Source: Euptelea pleiosperma (lineage: Eukaryota; Streptophyta; Magnoliopsida; Ranunculales; Eupteleaceae). Taken from it: a stretch of DNA of 64,000 bases. The translations under genes and the position numbers were made by a program. The stretch is taken from assembly GCA_035048495.1 (NCBI GenBank), contig CM068546.1, forward strand, positions 31,948,674 to 32,012,673, in the 5' to 3' direction. Positions 11,606-23,700 of the stretch are shown here, piece by piece (the stretch's first letter is position 1; each line of letters starts with the position of its first letter). Under the pieces are notes generated by a model. The model was not told the DNA's origin. It made no database searches and saw only the letters and a program-made list of their open reading frames with translations.

Positions 11606-12540
11606 TGAGTTCCCCTTAGGCAGGATTTCTGGCTCTTCCTAAGAGGATCGTCCTGTGGCTCATGGCTCTCATGGAGATCACAACCCTCAGCTCTGCATCA
11701 CCATTGTGAAGCTCAATGGCACCAACTTCCTGGAATGGAAGACTTCCGCACTCATGTACATTGGGGGCCGTGGCTATAGTGAGTATCTGATCGGTGCTAC
11801 TAAAGAACTAGATCCATAGGACAAATCTCACCGGATTTGGGTTATGGAGAACTTGACTGTCATGTCCTGGCTTCTTCACTCAATGCAAACCCAGATCAGC
11901 AAAGGGTTTATGTTCCTATCAACGGCTAAAGATGTTTGGGGTGCCATATCTCAGACATACTCCCAGGTGGGCAATTTCGCCAAGCTCTATGAACTAGAGC
12001 AAGAGATATCTTGTCTTTGTCAGGGGGAGATGAAGCTTGGTACATATTATGCTTCCCTTCGAAGCAAATGGGAGGAGATTAATCACTATCAGAGTTACTC
12101 CCTCAAGTGAGCAGATGATGTCAAGTCCTTCAAGGTGATGGTTGAACATTTCCGGATCTACTAGTTTCTCTCCGGCCTTCGTCCGAGCTTTGAAGGAGCT
12201 TGTGTTCAGATCCTTGGCATGGATCCTGCTCCCACCTCTCTAGCATAGGTCTATGGTTACATTCAGGGGGAGGACAGCCGTCGCTCTGCCATGCAACTCC
12301 GCAGTGGGAGTGATACTCAAGACCACTCTGCCCTAGTTGGTACCCATCAGAAGGGTCAGACATCCAGTCCGAAGGAGTCTGGGGACAGACCCAGACCCAA
12401 ATGTGATCACTGCGGTCGCATGGGCCATATCTAGGCCACTTGCTGGAAGCTCCATGGACGTCCCCTAGGACTGGCCCCGACTTCTCGTCAGCGTCAATCA
12501 GCAAAACAGGGACCTCACTTAGCACACTTAGTCACTCAGG
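11606..12540 (+). pseudogene. Copia gag remnant, family A
   Basis: It starts at an ATG corresponding to the gag start of the family B elements (MSS-). A stop follows within five codons, and the frame is recovered later, with NFLEWKTSALMYIGG near 11730 and VMSWLLHSMQTQIS near 11860. The CCHC knuckle near 12400-12455 reads KCDHCGRMGHI then a stop. The product would not be made from this copy. Confidence 0.8.
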
Positions 12541-15500
12541 ACACCGCAGCACCAGTGTCTACCTCCTCTAGGGACACGGACTCGTTCTCTCCTGCTGATC
12601 TTGAGCGACTTCGTCGCATGATGGCCCAACTCAATGGCCAGGCCTCCACTTCCACGTCTGCATTTGCTCACATAGGTACTAGGACTACTTTTTCCGCCTT
12701 TAATGTACCTTCCAGCCCTTATCGGATCATAGATTCAGGGGCATCTGATCACATGACTGGTATGTCTGTTTTCTCTAGTTATGGTATTTGCTCTAGTCGT
12801 GACAAAGTTCGGATAGTTGATGGCACCAATTCCTCTATCTCTGGAAAAGGGGATGTTCATGCCACACCAGTTCTCTCTTTGTCTTCCGTTTTGCATGTTC
12901 CTCAATTCACCGCTAATTTACTATCCGTCAGTAGTCTTATGGTCTTACCAAAAGTCTTAACTGCAGTGTAACATTTTTTTCCTTCTAACTGGACTCGAGG
13001 CGGACAATTGGCAGTAGACGTGAGGACGGTGGCTTATACATCCTGGATTCTTCGGTTTCTTCATCTGCACACCAATCCAGCATCAGTAGTAGTAGAGTCA
13101 ATAAAGACCAGTTAATGTTTTGGCATAACCGGCTAGGTCATGTACCTGTGTCAGTCTTAAAGCGTGTCTTTCCTGCTTTCTCTTCTGTTTCTGCAGTTCC
13201 CTTTCATTGCGAAACATGTGAATTGGCCAAACATTGTCGTTTTGTTTTTCCCATTAATGAGAATAAAAGTACTACTCTTTTTTCTATTGTGTATTCTGAT
13301 GTATAGGGCCTCACTCCCGTGACTTCTCTGTTTGGATATCGGTACTTTGTTACCTTTGTAGATGACTTTAGTGGTTGTACTCTATGCAAACCAAAGATGA
13401 TGTATTCTCCATTTTCCAAGAGTTCCACAAGATGGTTACCACTTAGTTCCATACCACCCTTAAGATTCTTTGCTCTGACAATGCGGGGGAATACCTCGAT
13501 GGGGGTCTTAAATCCTACTTTGCCATGGCATTGTTCATCAAACCTTGTGCCCTTCCACACCTCAACAGAATGGGACGGCTGAGAGAAAAAACCTTCACCT
13601 TCTTGAAGTTGAGCGTGCTCTCCGGTTAGGCATGCAGGTTCCAGAACACTATTGGTCTGAGTTTGTCTTATTTGCTGCTTATCTCATCAATCGTATGCCC
13701 TCTCGGGTTCTCAGATTTCAGACTCCCCTATCTCTCCTAGTTCCTGACCGCCCGACTTTTGTTGTTCCTCCAAAGGTCTTTGGATGTGTTTGTTATGTCC
13801 ATATTCATCTTTCTTCGAGGGACAAGTTAGATCCGCGGGCCTTGAAGTGCATCTTCTTGGGGTACCCTTCGAATAAAAAGTGGTACAAATGTTATCACCC
13901 TGCTACCCGTCATCGCTTTATCTCTATGGATGTCATCTTCGCTGAGTCCATCCCTTCTTTGGTGAACAGAACTCTCTTCAGGGGGAGCATGATGTTGCAG
14001 AAGAGTGTCCCCAGTCCTTTGCCTATCTCTATTCCTATGCCGGAACCTCAGTCTAGTGACAAGGACACTTCCACTACTGCAGCTGATGTGCGTGTATATG
14101 TCAGAACCAAGAAGAAAGGACAAGCACCTGTCCCTGCTCTTACATCTGCAAGTCTCCCCTCGGATCCAGTTCTAGGTATTGCTTCTGTCCCTGCCTCAGT
14201 TCCTATTTCGGTTCTTGAACCACATGCATCTCCTACGTCTGATGATCATATGAGCACTGATATTGACCTCCCTATTGCACTTCGGAAGGGTGTACGTACT
14301 TGTACGGAAAACCCTATCTCACATTTTGTCTCGTATCAGTCTCTGTCTCCGTCGTATCAGAATTTTGTCAGTATTGCCTCCTCTGTTTCATTGCCTTCCA
14401 GTGTTGTAGACGCACTTAGTCACCCAAAGTGGAAAGAAGCTATGATGGATGAAATACATGCTCTTGAGAAGAACAAAACATGTGAACTTGTTCAACTACC
14501 AGAGGAAAGAAACCTGTGGAGTGCAAATGGGTCTTTACAGTGAAGTATAAAGTTGACGAGTGAGGCGAACGATACAAGGCACGCCTCGTAGCCAAGGGAT
14601 TAACTCAGACATATGGGATAGACTATCAGGAGACTTTTGCACCTATGACCAAGATAAACTCAGTCAGAGTTCTTCTATCTTTGGCTGCCAGCTTGTCCTG
14701 GCCATTGCATTAGCTAGATGTGAAGAATGCCTTTCTGCATGGAGATCTGACATAAGAGGTGTACATGAAACTACCACCTGGATTGATACTTGCTGGAAGT
14801 GACGACAAGGTGTGCAAGTTAAGGAAAGTCCTGTATGGGCTAAAGCAGTCTCCAAGGGCATGGTTCGAGTGGTTTAGCAGTGCGATCAGACGAGTGGGCT
14901 ACAAGCAGAGTCAGGCCGATCACACGTTGTTTGTGAAGTACCAGCAGACTAGTTCCACGGCACTGATCGTCTATGTTGATTACATTGTCATCACTGGGAA
15001 TGATCCTAAGGAGATAAAGCAGCTGAAGACCTTCTTGTCCTCGGAGTTTGAGACAAAGGATTTGGGGCCACTGAAATACTTCTTGGGAATTGAAGTTGCT
15101 CGGTCTCAGAAGGGCATCTTCATTTCGCAACGGAAGTATGTGTTGGACCTTCTAGACGAGACTCGATATTTGGGAGCTCGACCAGCAGAGATTCCAATTG
15201 ATCAGAACCATCGGCTGAATTCTGAGGAGGGTGACACCCTTGCGGATGTCGCTATGTTTCAGCGATTGGTTGGCAGGCTGATCTACTTGGCACACACCCG
15301 TCTGGATATTGCTTATGCCGTTAGTGTTATCAGTCAGTTTATGCATGCACCACGGTCATCACATCTTGAGGGTAGCTCAAGGGCTCTCCGGGTCGTGGAA
15401 TATTGTGTGGGCGACATGGACACTTTAGAGTGGAAGCATATACTGACGCAGAATGGCCAGGTTCAGTTACTGATCGTCGGTCTACGTCAGAATACTGTAC

Positions 15501-15909
15501 CTTTGTTGGAGGAAATCTTGTATCTTGGCGAAACAAGAAGCAGCCTGTTGTAGCTCGATCCAGTGCAGAGGCAGAATTTCGCTCTATGGCACATGGTGTG
15601 TGCGAACTCCTTTGGTTGTGGACTATGCTTAAGGAACTGGGACTCCAGGTGATAGAGCCGATGAGCCTCTACTGTGACAACAAAGCCGCCATCAGCATTG
15701 CTTACAATCCAGTCCAGCATGATAGGACCAAGCATATTGAAGTTGATCGTCACTTCATCAAAGAGAAACTTCAACAAGAGTTGATTTGTACTCTGTATGT
15801 GAGAACACAGGAGTAGGTTGCCGACATACTCACAAAGGGGGTGAACAAGTCTATTCTTCATACCTTGACTGGCAAGCTGGGCATGATGGATATCTTTGCA
15901 CCAGCTTGA
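12541..15909 (+). pseudogene. Copia pol remnant (protease-integrase-RT-RNase H), family A
   Basis: Protease IIDSGASDHMTG lies at about 12727-12763, GAG-pre-INT WHNRLGHVPVS near 13118, and the integrase core at 13319-13900 with a frameshift near 13575 in the QQNGTAERK region. Reverse transcriptase spans about 14430-15350 with LDVKN and the active site as YVDY (near 14970), a change of the second catalytic aspartate. RNase H is at 15400-15909 with SLYCDNKAAISIA. Stops occur near 13305, 14565 and 15815. The final stop is at 15907-15909, just before the purine tract GAGGGGAG. Confidence 0.87.
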
Positions 15910-15915
15910 GGGGAG

Positions 15916-16279
15916 TGTTGGAGTTTATGTAATACACCCACGTGGGTGTCTCAAGTAGGCTGCGTCCCACTTCCCATGTGGGGCTCTTTTTGGGTTTTCA
16001 CTATTCACATGAATAGTGTCGTGTGAATAGTGTCACGTGAATAGTGTCACGTGAATTGTACCACGTGAATAGTGTCACGTGAATAATGTTACTCTTTTGT
16101 AGGGTTTCTCCCCATCATATATATACAGTGTGTGAGAGAGAATGAATTAACAATTCATTCTCTCCTCTTCCCACAACTTCTCTCTCTAACCCTAATCTCC
16201 TCCACCTTCTGCCTCCATTACACTTTTTCCCTCTTCTCTCTACAACCTTCATCTACTGGTTACAACCTTATTTACAACA
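15916..16279 (+). repeat. Middle LTR of the three-LTR copia, variant subfamily
   Basis: It is 364 bp. It starts like the outer LTRs but has about five CACGTGAATAGTG-type units, and its 3' third ends GGTTACAACCTTATTTACAACA. That matches the LTR at 28314-28550 rather than the outer LTRs, which end CTGATCACAACCTAAATTACAACA-like. Confidence 0.85.
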
Positions 16280-16444
16280 ACTTCATCAAAGAGAAACTTC
16301 AACAATGATTGATTTGTACTCCATATGTGAGAACACAGGAACAGGTTACCGACATATTCATAAAGGGGGTAAACAATTCTATTCTTCATACCTTGGTTGG
16401 AAAGCTGGGCATAATAGATATCTTCGCACCAGCTTGAGGGGGAG
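16280..16444 (+). repeat. Duplicated end of copia RNase H between two LTRs
   Basis: This copies 15752-15915 (starting ACTTCATCAAAGAGAAAC) with several substitutions and carries its own purine tract before the final LTR. The join to the middle LTR lies in short homology (ACA/CA). Confidence 0.85.
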
Positions 16445-16750
16445 TGTTGTAGTTTATGGAATACACCTATGTGGGTGTCTCAAGTGGGCTGCGTCCCACT
16501 TCCCACGTGGTGCTCTTTTTGGGTTTTCACTATTCACGTGAATAGGCTCATGTGAGTAGTGCTAATCTTTTGTAGGGCTTGTACCCATCATATATATATA
16601 TAGTGTGTGAGAGAGAATGAATTAATTATTCATTCTTTACTCTTCCCACAGCCTCTTCTTCTTCTCTACCTTCACCTTCTTCCGCCTCCATTAATATTTC
16701 TTCTCTTCTTTCTAATCTTTTCTATACTGATCACAACCTAAATTACAACA
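16445..16750 (+). repeat. Outer 3' LTR of three-LTR copia
   Basis: It is 306 bp, ending AAATTACAACA like the 5' LTR, and is followed by the target duplication GGGGA. It has fewer GTGAATAG units than the other copies. Confidence 0.88.
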
Positions 16751-16791
16751 GGGGAAACCCCACAAATTACTCTTATTATAATTATTATTTG

Positions 16792-16823
<32 letters not shown>

Positions 16824-17646
16824 TTATAGTAGAAGAACTATGTTTGTGATGACTATGGACATATATCTTAGGATTTGAGTGCCTTTTCGATTTGCTAAGT
16901 GTTTTCAATTTGGAAAAATAGACTTCCAAATCTACCACTTTTGTGAACTTTTATCAAAATCCAGTTTGATCCTGTCTTCCAAAGAGTTGTCTAAAGTAAT
17001 AAATTTATGGGTTTTGTACCTTCCAAATCAATCAATAAATAAATGGGTTTTTTGCAATAATATTTTTTATTTCTAATTTTTATGAAATAAATAAATTATT
17101 GCATAGGCTGCACTAGTGTTGCCTTGTCCGAGGGACCCTTGTTGCATAGGCATTGGCTAACGCTTTCAACTACACTTAAAAATCCTTTTCCACAAGGGTT
17201 TCCTAGTTACTTAGACTCCACAAATCTCAAATATACTTCAGTTCTTCAAGAGGTGTTCTTAGAGCACCAAACACCTCATTAATTTTCCTGTAGGGATTAT
17301 TCTATCCTGGATGGGTCCCCATCATCATAAGTGCCATCTGTTGTTTGGCTTATAGGTGGTTTATGGAGGTGTAAAAATATATCCTCCTCAAGAAGGAGCA
17401 TTTTTCTGTGTTTTCCCACCTTTGTAGTGTGTAAGCATATTCTAGGAGGAACATGGTTTTTACTTATGGTGGTGGTAGTCTAGCTGCAACTGTAAATCCT
17501 CTTAGGTAATGCAAATATCGTACCTCCAGATTACGTGCTCAAATTTGTCATTGAATGCTTTCCTTCATTTGTTTACTCTCATTTTATTATTTAGGAGCTC
17601 ATGGTGTTTTTCTTGCAACATTCATGGATTCTTTGATGATTTACAG
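16751..17646 (+). other. Presumed PIEZO intron, 3' part
   Basis: It contains a (CT)n microsatellite at 16792-16820. No exon was recognised, although the residues preceding the next PIEZO exon would be expected somewhere upstream. It ends in a plausible acceptor TTTACAG at 17640-17646. Confidence 0.5.
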
Positions 17647-17731
17647 ATCTGGTGTAAGGCACACCAATGTGTTATTGAGGGGAGCAGTTTCCCGAACATT
17701 TACTATCAACTTTTTCACATACGGTTTTCCG
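17647..17731 (+). CDS. PIEZO: PIEZO exon a (partial blade helix)
   Basis: It encodes LLRGAVSRTFTINFFTYGFP, a conserved N-terminal blade segment. The acceptor is TTTACAG and the donor is CCG|GTAGGC. The exon starts with one base of a split codon, so the upstream exon should end in phase 1-2. I chose this acceptor because the frame before it loses similarity. Confidence 0.85.
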
Positions 17732-20700
17732 GTAGGCATTGAATGACTACATATTGTCACCTGTTTTTTGAGTTTCATTGTTTCCTGAACTGAATCTCTT
17801 AATGCCTATTATGATACTAGATGTTAAGTAGACCCTTATTGATATCATTTTTGAAGGTTAGAGTTGGAAGTGTAATATTCTCACCAGTGATATATAAGGA
17901 GCACTAGAAGGAAGGCCAAGATACTGAGTAGGGAAATTTTGTCTTACAGCTCAAGGAAGGTGGCTAGTTCCTCGAGATTAACACTATTGCCTACACCAAA
18001 AACTTGCTCGTAGCAAAGTTTAATCCGAAGGCCAGACATGGCCTCGAAACACATAAGCACGCACCTCAGTGTTCTAAAACTTGTCGAGTTAACTCGAGAC
18101 TCGGCTGAGTTGACTTGACTCGGCCAATTTTTGAGTTGACTGGGCTGAACTCGGGCAAGAAGTAACTCAATCGAGTTTTGTGTTGACTTGTCGATTTTCT
18201 GACTCAACTTGACTCGATCAAGTAGAATTTTTTTTTAAAAAAGAAAATATAAATGCAATCGTAGACAAAAAAAAGAAGAGAAACATACCTCTCTTTGTGC
18301 ATTGTCTTTCAAAACCCCAATCACAATCGTCGTTCTGTTCCCGTCATTTGCCTTTGCCATTGTCCATCATGCCTCGCCTCGCTGTCATTCCTTCTCGCCC
18401 TCTCTCTCATTGATTCTCTTTAACTCTTCCATGACCAAGGAAGAGCTTTGCGAGGTTTGAAAAAAAAAAATGGGGGCTGTTTTTTCATAACAGAAAATGG
18501 TTTTATTTTTTGGGTTTCAACGGGCTTTTGTAACACTTCCATGATCAAGGAAGTGCTTTTCGAGGGATTGAAAAAATAATGAGGGGCTGGTTTTTCATAA
18601 CAGAAAATGGTTTTTTTTTTTTTGGGGGGGGGGTGGTTCAACAGTTTTAATTTAATAGTTCTGTTAATAAAATAGTAAATACTACAATGAATAAGTATCT
18701 TTTGTAAAGAAAGAAACCGCATAATTTTCGAAGGGAAAGAAGTTGGGTTGACTAAAATGGTGTTGCACGTGAAACTATGATACCCAGATACTTGTACTAG
18801 TGCCTCGTACCAGTGTCGTGTCGACATGGATACGGACACTCCACCGACACGTATCCCCACATATCCTTCATAAAAAGTTGAAAAACTTAGAAAAAATAAA
18901 ATAAAAATTTTGAACTACAAAATAGGATACTTGTATCTGTGTCCTTGATTTTGGAAAATGTTGAGTCGTATCCCCGCTTCCCGTATCCGTATCCGTATCC
19001 GGGCATCATAGACGTGAAAGCATACCTCTTTCTCTGGTCATCTACCTCCCCTCTCTTTAGAGGGCGTTTTTTTGAATCTTTTGTTCATAGATGGGATACT
19101 CTACTTGGGGATCCTCCTCTTTTGTAAGGTGGAATCCTCAGCTTTTGTTCTTTCTTGGGAGTTCTTCTCCCATTTTTTAATGAAATATACACACTTATCC
19201 AAAAAAAAGTATCTTTTCAACAAACTATTTTTCTCATTTAAACAAACCATACTTTACAAATTTTAATTATTTATTACATAAGCATGCTAAAAAAATTAAG
19301 AGTCAATTATTTTATTTTAATGCACGTTACAGTATAAAGATAAATAATATTTGTCAACTCGAGTCTCGTGTTAACTCCACTCCGTAGACTTTCGGGTCAC
19401 GTTTTCGAACACTGATTAATATTGAAAAAATTTACACAGCATTAGGGAACAGAGTTCCCTATATATAATGTGTTTCTATTTACACTGCTTTTTGCAAAAG
19501 AGTGCTACATCATCAGCTGATCTGAGAGCATGAGAAACTATAATGTCCACCCTCTCATTTGTTCTCCAAGGATATTTCCTAAGTGGATCTTGCTTATAAC
19601 AGTCGTTGGTTTAGTATTTATGGAGAAGTATCTTATGCAGCATCATGTAGATCTAAAGTGTTTATTAAAAAATAGCCCAGTTACCCTTGCATAATGTTTA
19701 CTTTGAATTCAGAGTTCAATAACCCTTACATTCAGAACTTCAGATCACTTAAGTAATTTATTACAGTAGAAAGGCAAGCTTCTGATTTTACCTTTTCTAG
19801 AGCTTGGACTTGGTAAAAAAGTTGCAAATATTTTGGGGAGATTTTAGCAAACAAATTTTAATTCTCTTCTCCCATGTACAGTTGTTAATCGGGATTACTT
19901 CGACTTATGTTCTATGCTCTTCTCAAGCAGATATCCCTGTTTTTTTACTTCTATGGAACTTGCTTTGTGTTAGCATTTGAGACACATCCATTATCTTTGG
20001 CTTATGTGTAAAACTTTCAGTGGTGAACATGACAGGTTTCGTTGCTTGCTCTTTCATTTTGGAGTTTTTACTTTACAAGCATATGTGCATTGGGATTACT
20101 TGCATACGTCGGCTACATTCTATATGCCTTCCCTTCCTTGTTCCACTTGCACCGGTTAAATGGGTTGCTCCTTGTTTTCATTCTTTTTTGGGCTGCTAGC
20201 ACATATGTCTTCAATGTGGCATTCACGTTCCTGAATAAGAAACTTTGGAAGGTATTTCTCTATTCTGATAGACGCATGGAATTTTATTTTCTCAATTTAA
20301 CAGAGGTTATCAAAGTTTGATGAGTTCTTTCTGGAACATAATTGCAGGACATGGAGATTTGGGAAACCGTTGGTTTCTGGCATTACTCTATTCCTGGATT
20401 GTTTCTACTGGCACAATTTTGTCTAGGAATTCTTGTTGCCATAGGTAATCTTGTGAATAACTCTGTTTTCCTCTACTTGTCTGATGAGGACGGGCGATCT
20501 GCGAATGATGATTATACTGTAGCAGGTGAGGAATTCTATATCTAGAAATGGCAAGCGATGGTATATTTCAAGGTCTCGTCATTTGAAACACCTTTGTTAC
20601 TCTATTGTTTTTTGTGCTAGATTCCTTTTGTATGATATCCCAAACATTTGGGATGATACTCGGTCGCGTAGATGATGATGATGATGATTTTTTTGTGACA

Positions 20701-23700
20701 TCTTAAATCGTCATTCTTCTATGCCTATTTTATGTAGTTAGATTTCAAATTTTGAGCTATTATATAAATTGTTGGTTTTGATGCTTACTAGAATGAAAGT
20801 TGGGATTGTCTAGTAAGATCAAGAGTAACAGTGTTAAAAGATGTTAAGTTAGGCAATTAAGTTGGGGTAACCATGGTTCAAAATCCCGTTCCGTCTTGTT
20901 TCATCTTGGCAGAGATGTCTCGTTCCATCAGTGTACTGAGATGATGGATAGGGGAATGTATCGTCTTGTGCCAAAAGCCTAATTTGAGTAGTAAAATTTA
21001 TTTAAAAGCTTATTTTCATGGTATATGCGTCTTTGATAACATACATCAATGCTAAAAAAACAAATTTGAAGTTTACTAGGCATTAAAAAATGGTTTAATC
21101 TTATCGAAACATTTACTGTTTTTTCATTGTCTTGTTCTGTCTCGCTTCGTTTCGATCGAGACATCTTGTATATCTAATAAAGAAAAAAGCTAGTCTTTCA
21201 GTTGCATATCTGATTTCTTACAAAATTTGTATGCTTTACTATTGGTTTGTAACTTACACTAGTATTTACACAAGTAGAAAATTGAGCGCACATCTATAAA
21301 AATGGATATAGAAAGTAGAGTGTCAACTTTAAATTTGAATAGAACATCATGTACAAGTACAATGAGCTATATTAATGATACAATAATAGCAGAACTTGAT
21401 TGAGATATATATCAAAATTCTGCGATCCTGTCTCTCCCCCCTTCTCTCTCTCCTGATGTGTGTGTGGGACGGGGAGGAGATGATTGACTCCTCGGCTTCG
21501 AAAAAGTTATATTGAGCCGAGAACTGTACATATGGTACGCATACTCATTGCTATGACTGTCTCTTGTTCTTGTTGAAAAGGGCATACCCGTAATGGAGGA
21601 TCAGTTGTGGGTTTTCTCCTTGTATAGACTCGTAAATCTTTCTCCTACATGCTCGCGCTATCCCTGTGAACCAGTAGTACTACTAGAGTCAAGTATGAAT
21701 TGATTTTGTTCCTCGTTTAATTCATTGTTATAAGCGTCCATAATTTTTTATGTGTTTTCTTTAATTCTAAAACTAAGTTCAATGTTTTGTGTTTTCATTA
21801 ACAGTTATAAGAATTCTAATAATATACACTAAATTTATTAAATATTACTTAAATATTAATGTTACTAAAGTTACTAAAATAACCTAAATATAATAAGTAA
21901 ATACTAACAAAATGTAATTTATGTAACTTAAATATAATAGCTTATGTAACTTATGTATAATTTATTTTGATAAGTAACTTAAATGTAATAATCGTAATGT
22001 GTGTCTTTCCTGCTTTCTCTTCTGTTTCTGCAGTTCCATTTCATTGTGAAACATGTGAACTGGCAAAACATTGTCGTTTTGTTTTTTTCCATTAGTGAGA
22101 ATAAAAGTACTACCGTTTTTCCCTTTGTAGATGACTTTAGTGGTTGTACCTGGGTGTACCTTATGCGAACCAAAGAGTTCTTCTATCCTTAGCTGCCAAC
22201 CTGTCCTTGCCATTGCATCGGCTAGATGTGAAGAATGCCTTTCTGCATGGAAATCTGACAGAAGAAGTGTACATGGAACTACCACCTGGGTTGACACTTG
22301 CTGGAAATGACGACAAGGTGTGCAAGTTAATGAAAGCCCTGTATGGGCTAAAGCAGTCTCCAAGGGCATGGTTTGAGCGGTTTAGCAGTGCGATCAGACG
22401 AGTGGGCTACAAGTAGAGTCAGGCCGATCACACATTGTTTGTGAAGCACCAACAGACTAGTACCATGGCACCGATCGTCTATGTTGATGGCATTGTCATC
22501 ACTGAGAATGATCCTAAGGAGATAAAGCAGCTGAAGACCTTCTTGTCGGAGTTTGAGAGAGGATTTGGGGCCACTGAAATATTTCTTGGGAATTGAAGTT
22601 GCTCGGTCTCAGAAGGGCATCTTCATCTCTCCACGGAAGTATGTATTGGACCTTCTAGATGAGACTGGGTATTTGGGAGCTCGACCAGCAGAGACTCCAA
22701 TTGATCAGAACCATCGGCTGAATTCTGAGGATGGTGACACATTTGAGGATGTCGCTATGTTTCAGCGATTGGTTGGCAGGCTGTTCTACTTGATACACAC
22801 CCGTTCGAATATTGCTTATGCTGTTAGTGTTATCAGTCAATTTATGCATGCACTACGATCATCACATCTTGAGGCAGCTCACCGAGTTCTACGGTACCTC
22901 AATGGCTCTCCAGGTCGTGGCATACTATTCGGGGGACATGGACACTTTAGAGTGGAAGCATATACTGATGCAGATTGGGCAGGTTCAGTTACTGATCGTT
23001 GGTCTATGTCGGGATACTGTACCCTTGTTTGAGGAAACCTTGTCTCTTGGCGAAGCAAGAAGCAGCCGGTTGTAGCTCGATCCAGTGTAGAGGCAGAGTT
23101 TCGCTCTATGGCACATGGTGTGGGTGAACTCCTTTGGTTAAGGACCATGCTTGAGGAACTGGGACTCCAGGTGACAGAGTCTATGAGCCTTTACTGTGAC
23201 AACAAGGCTGCCATCAGCATTGCTCACAACCCAGTCCAACATGATAGGACCAAACATATTGAAGTTGATCGTCACTTCATCAAAGAGAAACTTCAACAAG
23301 GATTGATTTGTACTCCTTATGTGAGAACATAAGAACAGGTTGCCGACATACTCACAAAGGGGGTAAACAAGTCTATTAGGGGGTCTCGATTGGGCTGCGT
23401 CCCACTTCCCATGTGGTGCTCTTTTTGGGTTTTTATTATTAACGTGAATAGTGCCGCGTGAATAGTGTTACTCTTTTGTAGGTTTTATACCCATCATATA
23501 TGTGAGAGAGAATGAACTAACTATTCATTCTCTACTTTTCCCACAACCATGGTTTAAAATTTCGGAATGTTTCGTATGTTTCGTTTCGTTTCATAATGTT
23601 TCGGTTTGTTTCGCAGAGACAAACCGAGACAATCCGATACAATCCAAAAAAATAAAAAAAATAAAAAATATAATTTAATGATTTTGAATAATATATCGTA

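Larger units (their letters stand above)
10588..16750 (+). mobile_element. Ty1/copia family A element with three LTRs
   Basis: A perfect 5-bp duplication GGGGA (10583-10587 and 16751-16755) brackets the whole unit, so it integrated as one piece or recombined afterwards. Layout: 5' LTR 10588-10914, primer site, gag and pol pseudogenes, a first 3' LTR (15916-16279), a 165-bp repeat of the end of pol (16280-16444), then a second 3' LTR (16445-16750). The middle LTR belongs to a different subfamily from the outer two. Gag and pol are full of frameshifts, and the reverse-transcriptase motif reads YVDY instead of YVDD. Confidence 0.9.
18067..19414. mobile_element. TIR element with CAGTGTTC ends, carrying nested insertions
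   Basis: The left end CAGTGTTCTAAAAC is matched by the right end, whose reverse complement is CAGTGTTCGAAAAC. Further in, GAGTTAAC..CGAGACTCG words are also inverted. Repeated GACTCGAGTTGACT-like text suggests subterminal repeats. No transposase is present and no target duplication was found, so the superfamily is unknown. It contains a short direct duplication, a LINE tail and a hAT-type MITE. Confidence 0.55.

Noticed and set aside
17555..17746. Methionine-started ORF as the start of PIEZO
   Set aside because: Similarity to PIEZO begins only after the acceptor at 17646, and about 300 conserved residues should precede it. The ATG is in intron sequence.
20870..21180. Third copy of the Mutator-like MITE
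   Set aside because: A few GAGACATC and TTCAAAAT words are similar, but neither ends nor a 9-bp duplication could be found.
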